From contig JAUIRK010000072.1 of the NCBI GenBank assembly GCA_030549495.1, positions 141,093 through 205,092 of the forward strand: a DNA stretch of 64,000 bases. Reading direction: 5' to 3'. Shown piece by piece: positions 47,361 to 59,780 of the stretch (its first letter is position 1; each line of letters begins with the position of its first letter). The position numbers and the translations under genes are program-made. This stretch comes from Nectonema munidae. Lineage: Eukaryota; Nematomorpha; Nectonematoida; Nectonematidae. The notes beneath the pieces were generated by a model. It ran no database searches, was not told where the DNA came from, and saw only the letters and a program-made list of their open reading frames with translations.

Positions 47361-47839
47361 CTGAAATATGTAGAAATGATCATATAGAAGTGAAATGAAA
47401 AATCAGGTATTTAAAAATTAGCTTTGTACTAATGAAATCTTGGAACTGTTGGTACAGGAATCATGTGCAAATATTCAACGCATAAAACTTATTCGACGAG
47501 ATATTTCGCGTCCCGGTTTATTGAGGGGTCCCTACTCAAAGAAGGAAGAAATTTAAAAGTGGAAATTTTCTATTGACCAATTAAATAGTGAAAAGCTTTC
47601 ACGATAAATACAAATTGGCCCGTATTCCAATAGCAATTTGGAAATTAAAAACCCACATAAACTTGTAAAAATTTAAATATGAGCTATATACTGAATTGTT
47701 CCACTCTTAGAAAAGCAAATATCAACAAATATGAAGTTTATTCTTAACAATAACTCTAGAGTGATTCTATGATATCACTTCGTGGAACAAGTTTTATATA
47801 TGGCGAATGCTAAATCTTGATATAAAAATATGCTTTAAG

Positions 47840-48035
47840 CAGCGTTTTTCAAACTTTTTTTACTGCGACCCATGGCAAGAACGACAGTTTGCATCGCGAC
47901 CCATAATACTTAGGTGTGATAAGACAAACTCTGTTCCGATATACGTTCATTTATTCAACATCTTTTTTGTCACGACTCATTTTATTTTTCATGCGACCCA
48001 CTGAAGGGTCGGGGTCCACAGTTTGAAAAACGGTG
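47840..48035. mobile_element. hAT-type MITE, 196 bp
   Basis: The ends CAGCGTTTTTCAAACT and (reverse complement) CACCGTTTTTCAAACT match at 15 of 16 bases. The flanks CTTTAAG and CTTTAAT match at 6 of 7. The GCGACCCA words just inside both ends also mirror each other. Non-coding. Confidence 0.8.
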
Positions 48036-49143
48036 CTTTAATGCATTTAAAATCACAAATGGTTTAGCCGTGTAAATACGTTTAGAAAGTGATAACCACA
48101 TATTATAGAGCAGTCGTTTCTAAAATGTGAGACGAACCTCCTATGGGGAATATTATAAATTCAAGGAGCCGTAGGCAATCTGAAAAAAAGAGACAGAATG
48201 AATGAAGAGATATATTTTATTTAGACAGTACATTAAATTATCTAATTATTTAGAGACTTGTCTTACTGTAAGGTCTATAATCAAATATTATTCACAACAT
48301 ATCTTTAAAATATTAAAAAGATTTAATTTCTTAGTCGAAATAGAACGTTTATTTAATTAAGAAATAAAATAAGGTTAGAAAAGAGAATAAAAATTATTAA
48401 AATGGCTTCAGATATTACTACCAACGATGCTCAGAAAAGCAATGAAAAAATTGATAAAGCTCTTTATATGCCGACTTTTTGATAAGCGTATGTAAGCAGA
48501 GATCCATAACAAACAATTTGCCAAAATTGGGACCTTCATCCCCAAAATTATAAGTAAGTAAATAAATATGAAATAGAAGACGTTGCAGTGACAGCTATCT
48601 ATATACCGCTAGAATTTGGTTGCACCCCACCCCTACTCGCCCAGATAAGGGACGTCATACAAGTATGGCACAAAAGTTAAATTTCATAAATCCTTAAAAT
48701 GGCATTTCATCAGAAAATTAAAATTTTGATAGTCAATAAACATCTTATATATTTTTTATTATTAAATTCATTTTTTATTTAAAAGTGTACCATTAAAATA
48801 ATTAAACAAAATAGGAAAAATAAAATTTGCAAATTGATTTTTGTCTTTTTCTTTTTAAATTCTTTATTTAATTCTTCTTTATATGTTTAGGCATGTATTC
48901 CAATTTTATTTGATCAATTAATAAATCTTCTTCTTAAAAAAGAGTAAATTTTAAGCAACATGTATATATAAAATAGATCCGAAAGCTAGCGTAGAGCTTT
49001 CTATTTATAAATAAGATTGAGTGATTTCATGTAACAGCTATAGAACACTTGGGCCGGGGCCCTGAAAACTAAGTTATGGGCCCCACCATCAAAAAATTAA
49101 AGCAAATAAAATCAAAATATAGAAAAATTATTGATATCATTGA

Positions 49144-49268
49144 AGGTTGGTTGGTTGGTTTGAGATATCAAAGCACTTTCAGCAGTTAAGCCATATGCTC
49201 GCATTATGCTTAAGATGGTTAATCACAGTTTTTGTGAATTTGTTTTTTAGAGTTGGGAGCCTTGGGGA
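49144..49268 (-). repeat. SINE copy 1, 5'-truncated
   Basis: The reverse complement reads CCCCAAGGCTCCCA, then AACAAATTCACAAAAACTGT and GATTAACCATCTTAA, shared with the copy at 50,481. It ends in an (AACC)n-like tail. The tRNA-like head is missing except for the end of its acceptor stem. Confidence 0.75.
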
Positions 49269-49401
49269 AATGTCTCTTTGCTGTGAGAAACAAAAATAAG
49301 AAATATTATATAATAATAATATAATAATTTATTATATTTTAGAACATATAAACATATTGATTTGTTCGTTTCAAATAATAAATACCTAAATTCAGTATAA
49401 T

Positions 49402-49869
49402 TTAATTCGAAGGCTGGTATTCTTTGTCAGACAAAAGTTTTTCAAAACATAGTGTAATGATCGACAGACAGCATCTCGTGTCTGAATCAATTGCAAGATT
49501 ATTACGTGCACTTGTTTTTAAAGACATCATTGCACAAAATCCAGTCTCGCAACAATAAGTTGAAAGTGACTGTATCAAAAAAATCATAGCACGTTTGGAA
49601 AGAATAGGATAAACGGTTTTTAATTTGGCCCAGAATGATTGAAATGCTTGCTCGGAAAAATCGAGTTTTAATTGACTGTCTTCTCTTGTTTGAAAAAACT
49701 TCACTTTGGCAGCAGCATCAGAGTCAACAATGCTACTTTCGCTCACTGAAAAAGGTGTGATGATACAAATGTTATTAGAACGGCTATTTAACTTCGGAAA
49801 ATAGATTTCAATTGCTTGATTGCAAGCAACATGTGTGAGATTTAAAATAATGTTTGATTTTAAGGGCAA
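49402..49869 (-). pseudogene. hAT transposase C-terminal fragment
   Basis: 155 residues are open. The dimerisation region reads FWAKLKTVYPILSKRA and then STYCCETGFCAMMSLKTSAR and LAIDSDTRCCLSI, matching the ZBED5-type hAT pattern (YLCE.GFS.M...K...R..L...D.R..LS). The catalytic core and BED finger are missing. Confidence 0.7.
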
Positions 49870-50069
49870 AATTATTATTTGATTGCATCATACAATTAGG
49901 ATTAATGAATACATTAAATAGAAATAGTTTTACAACTGATGGAAAGACGTTCATGAGGATACACTTTTTGATACCAAAAGTTTTTCATAACCCCTGTAAA
50001 AACTTCAAACGACCCCCAAAGGCGTCACTACCCCCAGGTTAAGAACCACTGTCCTATAGGAAATTTTAT

Positions 50070-50380
50070 AGAATAGTCACTTTACACAATGACTTCATAT
50101 TCCGTGACCAAACCCTTTACAAACAAATCAAAGGCTTGCCCATGGGATGTAAACTTTCATCTATTTTATCTAATATTTACTTACACTCCTTAGAAATAAA
50201 ATTCTCCTAGCACCCTAATTTCCCCCATAAAACCTGGCACAGATATGTCGACAACATTTTCTTTCTATGGAATACCTCTAATAACCTTAACGAATTGTTC
50301 AAATTCGCCAACCACCATGATCCACATATCAAGTTCACCAAGGAAACCAACGAAACGGGCGTGACTAATTTGTGCTAACC
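50070..50380 (+). mobile_element. Penelope-like RT fragment
   Basis: The frame contains FRDQTLYKQIKGLPMGCKLS, IYLHSLE, WHRYVDNIF and HDPHIKFTKETNETG, the order and wording of Penelope-like reverse transcriptases. It is an old broken fragment of about 100 residues with no recognised ends. Confidence 0.7.
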
Positions 50381-50480
50381 TCAATTTTTTAGTGCCAACC
50401 TCAAGAAAACTTTTTTTAAAACACATAATTTTAATCTTATATGTTAAATAATACTTTAAAACTAATATTCATTTAATTTT

Positions 50481-50675
50481 GAGCCTCATGGTTGTTAGGG
50501 TGTACCTCTCAGCTTAACAGTTGAAGGTCAGGGGTTCGATCCCCAAGGCTCCCAATGCTAAAAAAACAAATTCACAAAAACTGTGATTAATCATCTTAAA
50601 TTTGTAAAAGCCTCATGCCAGCTTTCGAAATCCTTGCATTTTACAAGCTGTGTCAAATAAAACAACAACAACAAC
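50481..50675 (+). repeat. SINE copy 2 with tRNA-like head
   Basis: The head at 50,481-50,553 has a 5' GAGCCT that can pair with the 3' AGGCTC, and a T-arm GGGGTTCGATCCCC containing a box B. A tRNA-unrelated body shared with 49,144-49,268 follows, then a (CAA)n-type tail at 50,660-50,675. The anticodon arm does not fold properly, so it is a SINE and not a tRNA gene. Confidence 0.8.
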
Positions 50676-50689
50676 ATTTAATTTCAAGA

Positions 50690-52298
50690 ATTTTCTTTGC
50701 TTTAATTTTTTTTAATACTAATTAATAATGTTTTTTTCAAGTTTTTTCATTTTTTCAGGCATTCTTATACAAACTTAACAATTCAACTAAAATTTAAATG
50801 CTCCTTCGTTTATATACAAAATTTATAGTAATATTTTAAAATACATATTTTAATGAATTTTATAAAAATTATATTATGTATATTAGTTTTGTAGTATGTT
50901 TTCCAATTCTTTATTAAGTATTCGCGTTGATTTTGATAATTAATTCGAATATTAAAAAAAGTAATTTATTAAATCTATCTCAATTATACTCTTGTTTATC
51001 TATTAGAAAACTTTTACAATTTTTTTCTACTTGAGTTCAGCCTATTTTAAGTTATCAGTTTTTATTATATAAAAAATTGCATAGTTATTAGTAAATTATT
51101 TTTTTGTACATAATACTCCAGATTTTTTTATATAAACGTAACTTATTGTGTTATCATTTAGTAGGCACACTTACGGCTTTGTGATGAAAGGAGGTTTCAT
51201 GTTTATCTAAATCCACTATTTAACCAGGGCGGATCTAGATGATAATAATTTACCCAAACGGGATTTAAAATTTTTCTTTAAAATACATTTTCTTTGTGAA
51301 AAATCATTGTGAATGAATGCGTAGACTATTATTTGTATTACATAAGCAACATTTACATATTTCATGTTGTGGTTCTTAAATACAACTCTTCCTTCACAAA
51401 ATGAAAGTAATTCTGATTGAGCTATACACTGATATCCTTAAAAATCGGTAAGGGAAAAGAAAACCCACCTGGATCCCTGCTATATCTGACTAACCCTTTT
51501 CCCGCCCCCTTATACATAAAAGTTGTATCGTATGAATGCATAACATAAAAAAAATTAGGTACAAATGCATACCATAAAAATTTTTTTACAAATACTTAGC
51601 TCTATATAAATGTTCTTTATCCATTTTAGGTGTAATTGAACAATTCCAGATTGTTTTAAATCTTTCTCATAACGGACAGTTGAAAAATGAAATTTAAAAG
51701 GAATGTACCAAAGGTTAAGTTGAAGAAAGAAAATTCGATATTTACGTTTCAATAAGCGATTTGAACTTTGTTTTTCTTAAATAAATTTAAGTTTTATTTA
51801 ATTTCTATTAACATAACATTTCAAAAATTAATATGCTAGAAATTTAAATCTACATCTGAATTTTTTACAGATGAATCTTGTTTTCGGTTTATTTAATCAA
51901 TAGTGATACAAATGGATCCCGTCTCATTAAGAAATTTTTTTACAATCTTAACTCAATAAAAATCAAAAGGAAATAAATATACACAAAGATATCAATGTTA
52001 TCCTTAAAGTTGATGTTTCTCACAAATTTTGATAAAGAGTTTTATTTAACACGATAAATTGTAATATTTTTAATGAAGTTATACTCAATATATTTCTTGA
52101 TATATGAAACAATTATATATGTCATCGTCACATGTTTTGATATCTTTCAAAACCTCAAGAGGTGGAACACGGAAGACAACCCCTAAAATATTTTGTTATC
52201 TTCTGAAATGTCAAAAGGATGAAGATATGCGACAAAAAAAGTATTTTATGCATTCAATAAACAGAATTTAATGAGAGAAGAAAATATCAAAAAACGAA
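50690..52298. other. AT-rich DNA, no gene seen
   Basis: No frame or repeat boundary was recognised. The part next to 52,298 should include the displaced 3' end of the MULE into which the piggyBac inserted. Confidence 0.4.
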
Positions 52299-52302
52299 TT
52301 AA

Positions 52303-54673
52303 CCGTTAATTTGTATGCATATTTTAATAACATCATTGATAAGCATGGGTCTAATGGACCCAAGACATTTTTGTACATATAAATTGTTTTCGATTAACCT
52401 TAGTCTTAGTATATGAAAAGAGATGATTTTAAACTGCACAAAAACTATATAAAAGAAAAGTATACGTTAGGTTAAAAAAATTTACTATACCTAGGAATAT
52501 GGTCGCATGAAGTGAATGGATTAAGAGTCAGGTAAGCTAGTTGTAAGGTTAATTGTGTGTAAAGTTTACATGAAATTTTTATTAGATTTTCTCACTTATT
52601 AAGAATGCAGTTTTCACAAATTATTTTCTTCTTTGAATGTTCACAGCAAATATTTTTCAAACATTTAGAGCAAATTTGTTTGATTTTTCTATCTCTTGAA
52701 GCAGGACAAATGTGACATCGTTTTTTCTTGCTTGAAGGAGTCAAAGTATCATCTTCTTCGTCTACTTTTTCAGAAATACAACTGTTTATAGCTCTTTTCA
52801 CAGATTTTGGCATCTTTTGTACTTTTGCTCTTGATTCAAGCCATGGATTTATCAATTTTCAGACAAAACTCGGAGAAATCCTTTTCTTTTTATTTTTTTG
52901 CTTTCTTTCGAATATTCAAGGCTCCATATAACATAGGCTGCTAATGCTGCTATATCAACTATGTTGAAAAAGATTACATGTGGTGATCTCTTTGATTTTC
53001 TTTTACAAGTATAATTATGCAAAAGCTGATCCATTATATCTACTTCAGATTTCGTTTTGTTATAAAACAAAACAATTTCTGGTTTATTTTTCTCTGTTCC
53101 AATAACATTTCTATCGTTGTGAAAACTTGAAAGTAGTGTGACTTGCTTATTTCTTTTTGGAGTGTAGGAAACAATAGTTGCCGTTTTATGAAAAGCAAAC
53201 AAAGAACTATTTACAGGACGATTTTTTTTCAAAAAAAAATTGTGGTATAAATTTTTTGTTTTTTCGCACAGTACCAACACTTGTTAGACCATTAGCTAAA
53301 AGTTGTTGACATAACTCGAAGCTAGTAAAAAAGTTATCAAAGCTGATATTTCTACCTGAGAAAAAAAATGGTTTTGCCAATTCAATAACAACTGAATGAG
53401 ACAAATTTACTTGAATTTTATCGTCAACTTTACCAACATATGGTATTCCTTTTAAAGGATAAAAGGTTTTAGAGTCATTTAGCCAAAAAATTTTAAGCCC
53501 ATATTTGTCCGGTTTGGAAGGTAAATACTGCCTAAAACTGCAACGTCCTCTAAATGGAAGCAACTGTTCGTCAATTGTTAAATATTCGCTTGGAGTATAA
53601 TGCTTTTGCAAATTTTTGTTGAGAATTTCAAAAATAGAGCGTGCAGGAGCAAATTTGTCCTTTTGTTTTCTGAGACTTCTAGTTTCCGAACAATCAAAAC
53701 GGAGAAACCTATTTAGTTGATAAAAACGACTCATGGAAAGTGTTGCTTTAAAGATAGGAGGGCCATATTCATTGCTCCAGAGTATCGCAATTGACAAAGT
53801 TGGATTTCAAATGGCCGGCTGAAATAAGCAATCCAATAAAAGCGTATAATTCTTCTTTACTTGTAAAAGCGTACTTGATCAAATTATTATTATTTTTGTT
53901 GAAGGTTTCTATTTTTTTGTTCGTGCAATCAATTATGATATTCATAATTTCTTCATTAAAATAAAGTTTAAAAAAATCATCAATTTCAATTAAGTTTTTA
54001 GGAACATTTTTTACTTTGCATTTTTCTCTAACAATATTACATTTTTTTGTTTTTGTACGTAAAGAAGGTGTAGATTCCCATTTTATATTGTCTTTGTTAG
54101 CGTAACAAAGTAATATAAGTAATTGTCTTCACTTTCATCAGAAATAGATGAAGAATCACAAATACCTCTTTGTTTATCAGTGCAATTTTCATCATTGGAA
54201 AAGTATGAATCATGACTCATGTCTTCACTACAAGAACCACTATCACATGATTGAAAAATTTCAAAAATATTTTTATTAGACATTTTGAATGTAAGATAAA
54301 ACTAAAAAAAATATATAAAAGTAAATAAAATTTATAGTTTTATAAATTTTAATGAAGATTTAATACAACACGCTTGAATAATACTTTCAATAATTTTTAA
54401 TTTTATAATTTGTATATTATTCTTCTAGTAGATTTAAAAGTAATAAATATGGGTCTATTAGACCCATCTTTATCAATGTTGTAATTAAAATAAATATTTT
54501 TTATTACAAAGTTGTTAATTTTTTTTATTTATTTTTTTGAACTAGTATTAGTGGATAAAAAAGGTTTATTAAGGTATTAATCAAGTATAAAACGATCAAG
54601 TCTATTGAGAAATAAAATACAAATATTAATAGACACTGATGGGTCTCTGAGACCCATGTTTACAAACAAAGGG
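52303..54673 (-). mobile_element. piggyBac transposon with TTAA TSD
   Basis: The element is 2,371 bp, flanked by TTAA at 52,299-52,302 and 54,674-54,677. The terminal repeats are CCGTTAATTTGTATGCAT and (from the right) CCCTTTGTTTGTAAACAT, matching at 13 of 18. Three subterminal palindromes of the form TGGGTCTnnnAGACCCA occur at 52,346-52,362 (one mismatch), 54,450-54,466 and 54,640-54,656. It encodes a transposase on the minus strand and is inserted 13 bp beyond the stop codon of the MULE. Confidence 0.9.
52592..54283 (-). pseudogene. piggyBac transposase, nearly full length
   Basis: The start is at 54,283 (MSNKNIFEIFQSCDSGSCSE, acidic N-terminus). After a frame change near 54,115 it continues to 53,805, and from 53,797 as the core: YLTIDEQLLPFRGRCSF (first Asp), NISFDNFFTSFELC (second Asp), VGTVRKNK and, in the next frame, SEVDIMDQLLHNY (third Asp). 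A further shift near 52,855 leads to the C-terminal cysteine finger CHICPASRD...CSKC...CEHSKKKIICENC, ending at 52,592. All three catalytic aspartates and the finger are present. About three frameshifts break it. Length and order match intact piggyBac (near 560 residues). Confidence 0.88.
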
Positions 54674-54689
54674 TTAATATAGCAAATTA

Positions 54690-57391
54690 TTAATTAGCTC
54701 GCCTCTTTATTTTTCGTGGGATGCTGAAAGTTTTTCTTTTTCCCTGTTTTGAAGCAACGTTAGGAGTCTTTTTTAGCATTAATTTCTTATCAGTTGAAAA
54801 TGTAAGTTTTTCTGAATTATTGTTTAAAAATTTTGAAAATATTCTTCCTGATCATTCTTGCTCATATTATCCCATTCTAGTTTTGTAAACACTTTGAATT
54901 GAGAACTTTCTGAAATTTTAAGGTCTCCATACCCAAACAACGCATATTTAACTAAATATTCTTGATATTTTACCTCACTGTGTAAACTTTCAATTAGTTT
55001 TTTACTTTTCAACTCTATATTTGATTTTAAAACATTATTAATAGCTTCACAATTATTATTCTTCCAATTTTTAGGAACAATTCGTCTTTTTTGTTTAGGT
55101 TCAAAAATGTATTTTCGATTACTGGTATAAGATTTCCTTCCAAGTATTTACCTATCGTTTTCGAGTATTGACAGATTATTTTCTGTTTAATAATGTTAAA
55201 ATCAATGTAGTTTTGAGCATTAGCCAAACCTGAATCTCCTAAAAGCGCATTTAAGAATTTTTTACTATTTTTATCATCCATGCCTATTTTATTTTTAACA
55301 TATCTCAATATATTCTTTTCTAGATGCCTATGACATAATACTAAGGGTACATCGGGAAAAAACAATTTGATTGCTTTAATTATTGCTTTTTCTTGATCAC
55401 TGTACAAAACTAAATCATCTAAAGATAATTCCAATTTGACATTTTTAAATATTATAGATAAGTGAGAAAAAAATTTGGAATAAGATTCAAATTTCCCATC
55501 CCAATGTAAAAATAATGGACCGAGAAAAATTGGACAGATTTCTGTGAATTTTCTTTTTAAATCACCATCATTGAAAACAGTGACTGTCACAAAACAGGGA
55601 CCTAAATTAAATGTCCTATCAATTCCCAAAAGAGTTGATCCAGAAGAAATAGATTTTTTTATATGTAACAATTGTGTATCTGTATAGCAAATAAGGCAAG
55701 GAAGCCCGCATGAAGTTATATTCATTTCCTTTATAAAAGGATGTCCAGCAGTCATCATTGTAATAACATTTTGAATGCTATCTGCAATATTGTTGTTATA
55801 AATAAAAGATGAATTTGCTTTTTCTTTGTCGAATATACTTTGAATCCCTCGGGGGTTCAATTTCAGAATCAAAATAACTGTATAACATTTTTTTACAAGA
55901 CTTGATCGTCTCTAACTGAGACAAAACATGTTTTTTTGTTACTACACTTGTTCTAATATATTCTTGATTTGTTTTTGCATTACCATGATGTGAGACTGTA
56001 GTTGGTTTAAATCCTATATATTCCCACAGATATTTTTGGTCTTCATTATTCTTATAGTTTTCAATCCATGAAATTCTTCTCCTATAATCAATCTTGCGCT
56101 TTAGATTTGAATAATAATGTACTAATACAACAATTTCTTCTTTTTTTGGTTGAGGATTTAATGGAATAAATTTGTTATTATGTATCTTAACAAAAATATT
56201 TTTTCTTTTTTTTTAAAATATATGTTCGTTGTTTTCTCTTATGAACTCCATTTTTTTGCGAATTTTGAGTCCAAGCACCACAAACATCAAAAAAACCTTT
56301 CTTAGAGTTATCTTGTCTAGCGATATAATACTTATTTTCCAAAAATTTAGAAACATTGTTAAAGCATTCCAAGGGTGAAACCAGTTTGCTCACTACTTGA
56401 ATACTAGATAAAAACCTGTTATTTAGTGGTTTTATAAGACTATCAATTCGTGAGGGTAACATTTTTAAAGTATTAGATTTACTACTTTCTGATAGGTTTT
56501 GACAGTAGTCATGTATTTCAGAAAAAAATTAGGAAAACTTGTACAGCTAGTTTCATTAATTTCGCTTTCTATTTCTTTTGGACATGAAAATTTAGAATTC
56601 TCAGTTTTTAGAAAAATTTGGATTACCCATGAGAACAATATTTTCAACTATCAATACAAAATGATTTGGTGTTCAAAATCTAGGTTTAATCAGACCTAAT
56701 CTGCTCCATAAAATATTTATAGTATTTTTGCTGCTTTTACACTCAAGAGGCTCAAATGTGGTATTCAAGATTTGGGCAGTTTTATCTGTTTTTGTATAAA
56801 TTTGGGATAAACACTTCTTATATTATGACCTATTGCAGAAGCTGCTACTTTCATTGTATAAGCAGATGACCACGAATAGTTCACGCAGCAGTTGCAAGTT
56901 TTTCTGACAAATTTTGTATTTTTGAAAGTTAGAAATAAATTCTATGGAGGTTATCAGTCTTAAATATAATGATAACGTCTCATCACCCTTAAGAAAAACA
57001 GAAAGGCAATTAAAAAAACAGTTGCCATTTCCTGTAGACTTGATAGTTTTGAATCCTGTCTTAAAATCCGTTTTACTTAAAGTATCTAAGGAATTAAAAT
57101 CAATCTCTACATCCTTGAAAGATTTAAAGTCAATATTTGATGATTTGCTCCTTAAAAATATTTTTTCTATACTTGCTGCTTCCTGACTTCTATTGATGTC
57201 AAATGCTTTACTTAATCTTTCTAGAGCTTTTGAAAAATCGTATTCCCCATTTTCAGTTCTACATGAAGAGCAAATAAAAGGCAATGCGGAATCAAAAACA
57301 TGAATTTCATAATCATAAATATTTTCAAATTATAACACTTTATAGATTTCCCTTGTATAATAACTTTACAATTTTCACATGAAAGATTCAT
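54690..57391 (-). pseudogene. MULE with N-terminal OTU-like domain, broken
   Basis: It starts with MNLSCENC at 57,391. An OTU-like segment follows: STGNGNCFFNCLSVFLKGDE (57,030-56,970; the OTU DGNC is NGNC here), then HNIRSVYPKF, QILNTTFEP, ILWSR and RF.TPNHFV with the Trp codon turned into TGA. The linker GGF-type EPPRDSKYIRQRKSK precedes the MULE transposase (LGIDRTFNLGPCFVTVTVF, HWDGKFESYSKFF, LYSDQEKAIIKAIKLFFPD, LCHRHLEKNILRY). The tail is lysine-rich and stops at 54,690. OTU domains are ubiquitin-type cysteine proteases; pairing with MULE transposases is known in some eukaryotes. There are several frameshifts. The 3' end is displaced by the piggyBac. Confidence 0.8.
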
Positions 57392-59560
57392 TTGTATCTA
57401 AATTAAAAAAAATATGTAAAATAACATTATTTTAAATTTATTGAACAGCCAAAGATAAATATAGTTAAAATATAGTATCACCAACTAATTAATTAACGCA
57501 CTAACTATAGTTATTTTTACTTTAATTTATATACGTTTTTTAAAAGAACTGGTTTATTTTTGATTAACTTAAGACGAAAAAAATTAACGAATCCTTTGGT
57601 TATAATCAGCCACTGAATTATTTAAAAGCAGATGCATACAAATTTTTTTCATAACATAATTTTTATAAAATAAAATTTATTTCTTTTGATAAAAGAAAAT
57701 TTCAAAAATTAATGAAATGAATATAAACTATTCCGATCTTTTAGCTTAAAATTAATAAACAAAAAATTTCATTCTATTTAGTTTAAAACGTTGATAAATA
57801 TCATATTATGTTTAATTTATTTGAAAAAATAAGTTTTGTAAAAGTTTTGAGATCTTGGTTTATTTTAATTTTTCAACTAAAATAAAAGGTAAATAAATAT
57901 TTTTCATTCTGAATAGTTAAAAAATATTAAAATACATTGCATTATTTCTAATTTTTTTGAAATACTTCAGGATTGTTTATTTCGGCAAAAAATGACACCC
58001 AAAAATATAGATACAATTCAATAGAGTATTAGTTATAATAAATATATGGGTTTCGTGAATTTGTTAAATCAGTATATACTTTAGACCGATTTTCAGTAAG
58101 GTTTTTATGGCTAAATTATGATTGAATTAAATCCAATTATGGTGGAGAATAAGATTATACTAAACCAAATCTCATAAATCTTTAGCCACTCTTTGTGAAA
58201 ATTTAATTTAGACAAAAATCACTTAATATTGAGAACAATATAAAATTGCATTGACGACAATGCAAAGCACATACAGAAATTTGAAAGATATTAGCTTAGC
58301 AATATCTAGCAATTAGCCTAGATATTAAATAATTCAAAAAATAATACCGTGTTTAGATTTGTAAATTCATTATATTTTTATTGTATTTCAACTCTCAATT
58401 GTTTGTGTCAAAACTTACATTTATGTCACGTTGATTCTTAACATCGACTTTCCAAAGTTTTATATTAATTCCTTGCCCTTGTCGTAGATGATAACTTATT
58501 GAATTATCTGAATTTTACAATAAAAAATCTACGCTGGTAAAAATAGAAGTAGCTTGCATCGAATAGTTTTTATTAATTGTCGGTATCTTATCCAAGGGAT
58601 GAATAATCTTCCATACCTAGACAATGGGAAGAATTATTACAATCGGTATTGGATAGTTGTATCAAAAGAACAAATTAACTTTTGATTAATTTTTGTGCCA
58701 TAAGAATTATCTGTATAAAATTTTGCTTTTTATCACACAGACATGGCTTAAAAGCATAATACTTTGGCTAAAATCAATCGTTACTGGAAATCTTGCATTA
58801 TATTTAATTAAATATAGAGAGTTTGTATTTTTTTTCGAAAAAAAAAGAAAATTTATGTAGAAAAAAAAGAAAATCTTTTATTTTTTTATTGATATTAACA
58901 TATTTTGAAGTTATTAGGAAAAAAACTTATAAATATAATTTAAAACGTGAATATATATTAATTAATCTAAAGGAGAAACTTTATATGTTTTGGCATTGTT
59001 AAACGTCTATATATTAAAAACAAAGAAAATCTGAAAGATTCTAGTCAAAAAATTCAAAAAAAAATTGTTTAATGTTTCAAAATTTTATTTAAAATTATAA
59101 TATTGTTAAATCATAGTTAATCTGTTCGTTACATCGATTAAATTATTTATTCACTAACCAATATAATGTTAGAAAATAGCATTTAAAAATAAGGTCATGA
59201 AATTTAGAAATTATCAATAAGTTATAATCACAACAAATATTATTAGACAAGAAAAAAGATAGTATTTAATATTAAAAGTTATTTTGAAAGCCTTACTAAT
59301 TTTGAAATTCCGATTATAAACGAAGGATGGGTAGGTGTAAAATAAGCTGCAAAAGTAAAGCCTGATTTCGAATAAACGAAAAGAGATAACAGTGAAAATT
59401 TACTTACATATAAAACTCGAGTCTCTAATTCAGAAAAAAATCAAATCAAGTTATATATATTAAAAAAACATATTTTAGTGATAATAAGTCAAAATTTATG
59501 GATTTGTCTTCCATTTCTGTTACCTCGATGGTGGCAATAATGTCTATGCGAATTAATTTA
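57392..59560. other. Very AT-rich DNA, no gene seen
   Basis: It should begin with the 5' terminal part of the MULE, but no long terminal inverted repeat could be matched by eye. The end (59,395-59,555) shares a dispersed repeat with 20,455-20,625. Confidence 0.4.
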
Positions 59561-59780
59561 TGTAAGTGAGTGTGAGTGAGTGGGATTAACGCAGCTTGTA
59601 GATGTAGACATCCGAAAGCTGGCAATAACGCTTAAGAGAGAATATGAGTCATAGTAATGCTAGTGGGAAATGTCGTTGTCACTAATAAGTAGAAATGGAA
59701 GGGTTAAGAAAGAGGTAAGGAAAAAGTAAGAGAAAGAAAGTAAAATAAACATCATTTAGTTTTGAAGAGATGAAATAGGT

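Larger units (their letters stand above)
48111..50051 (-). mobile_element. hAT transposon remnant (ZBED5-like group)
   Basis: The left end CAGTCGTTTCTAAA and the right end (reverse complement) CAGTGGTTCTTAACCTGGGG are hAT termini. A minus-strand transposase C-terminus lies inside. No clean 8-bp duplication is visible, so one end may be damaged. A SINE is inserted at 49,144-49,268. Confidence 0.7.

Noticed and set aside
50481-50553. tRNA gene
   Set aside because: Acceptor and T arms fit, but the anticodon arm cannot form a 5-bp stem with a 7-nt loop, and a shared non-tRNA body plus tail follow. It is a SINE head.
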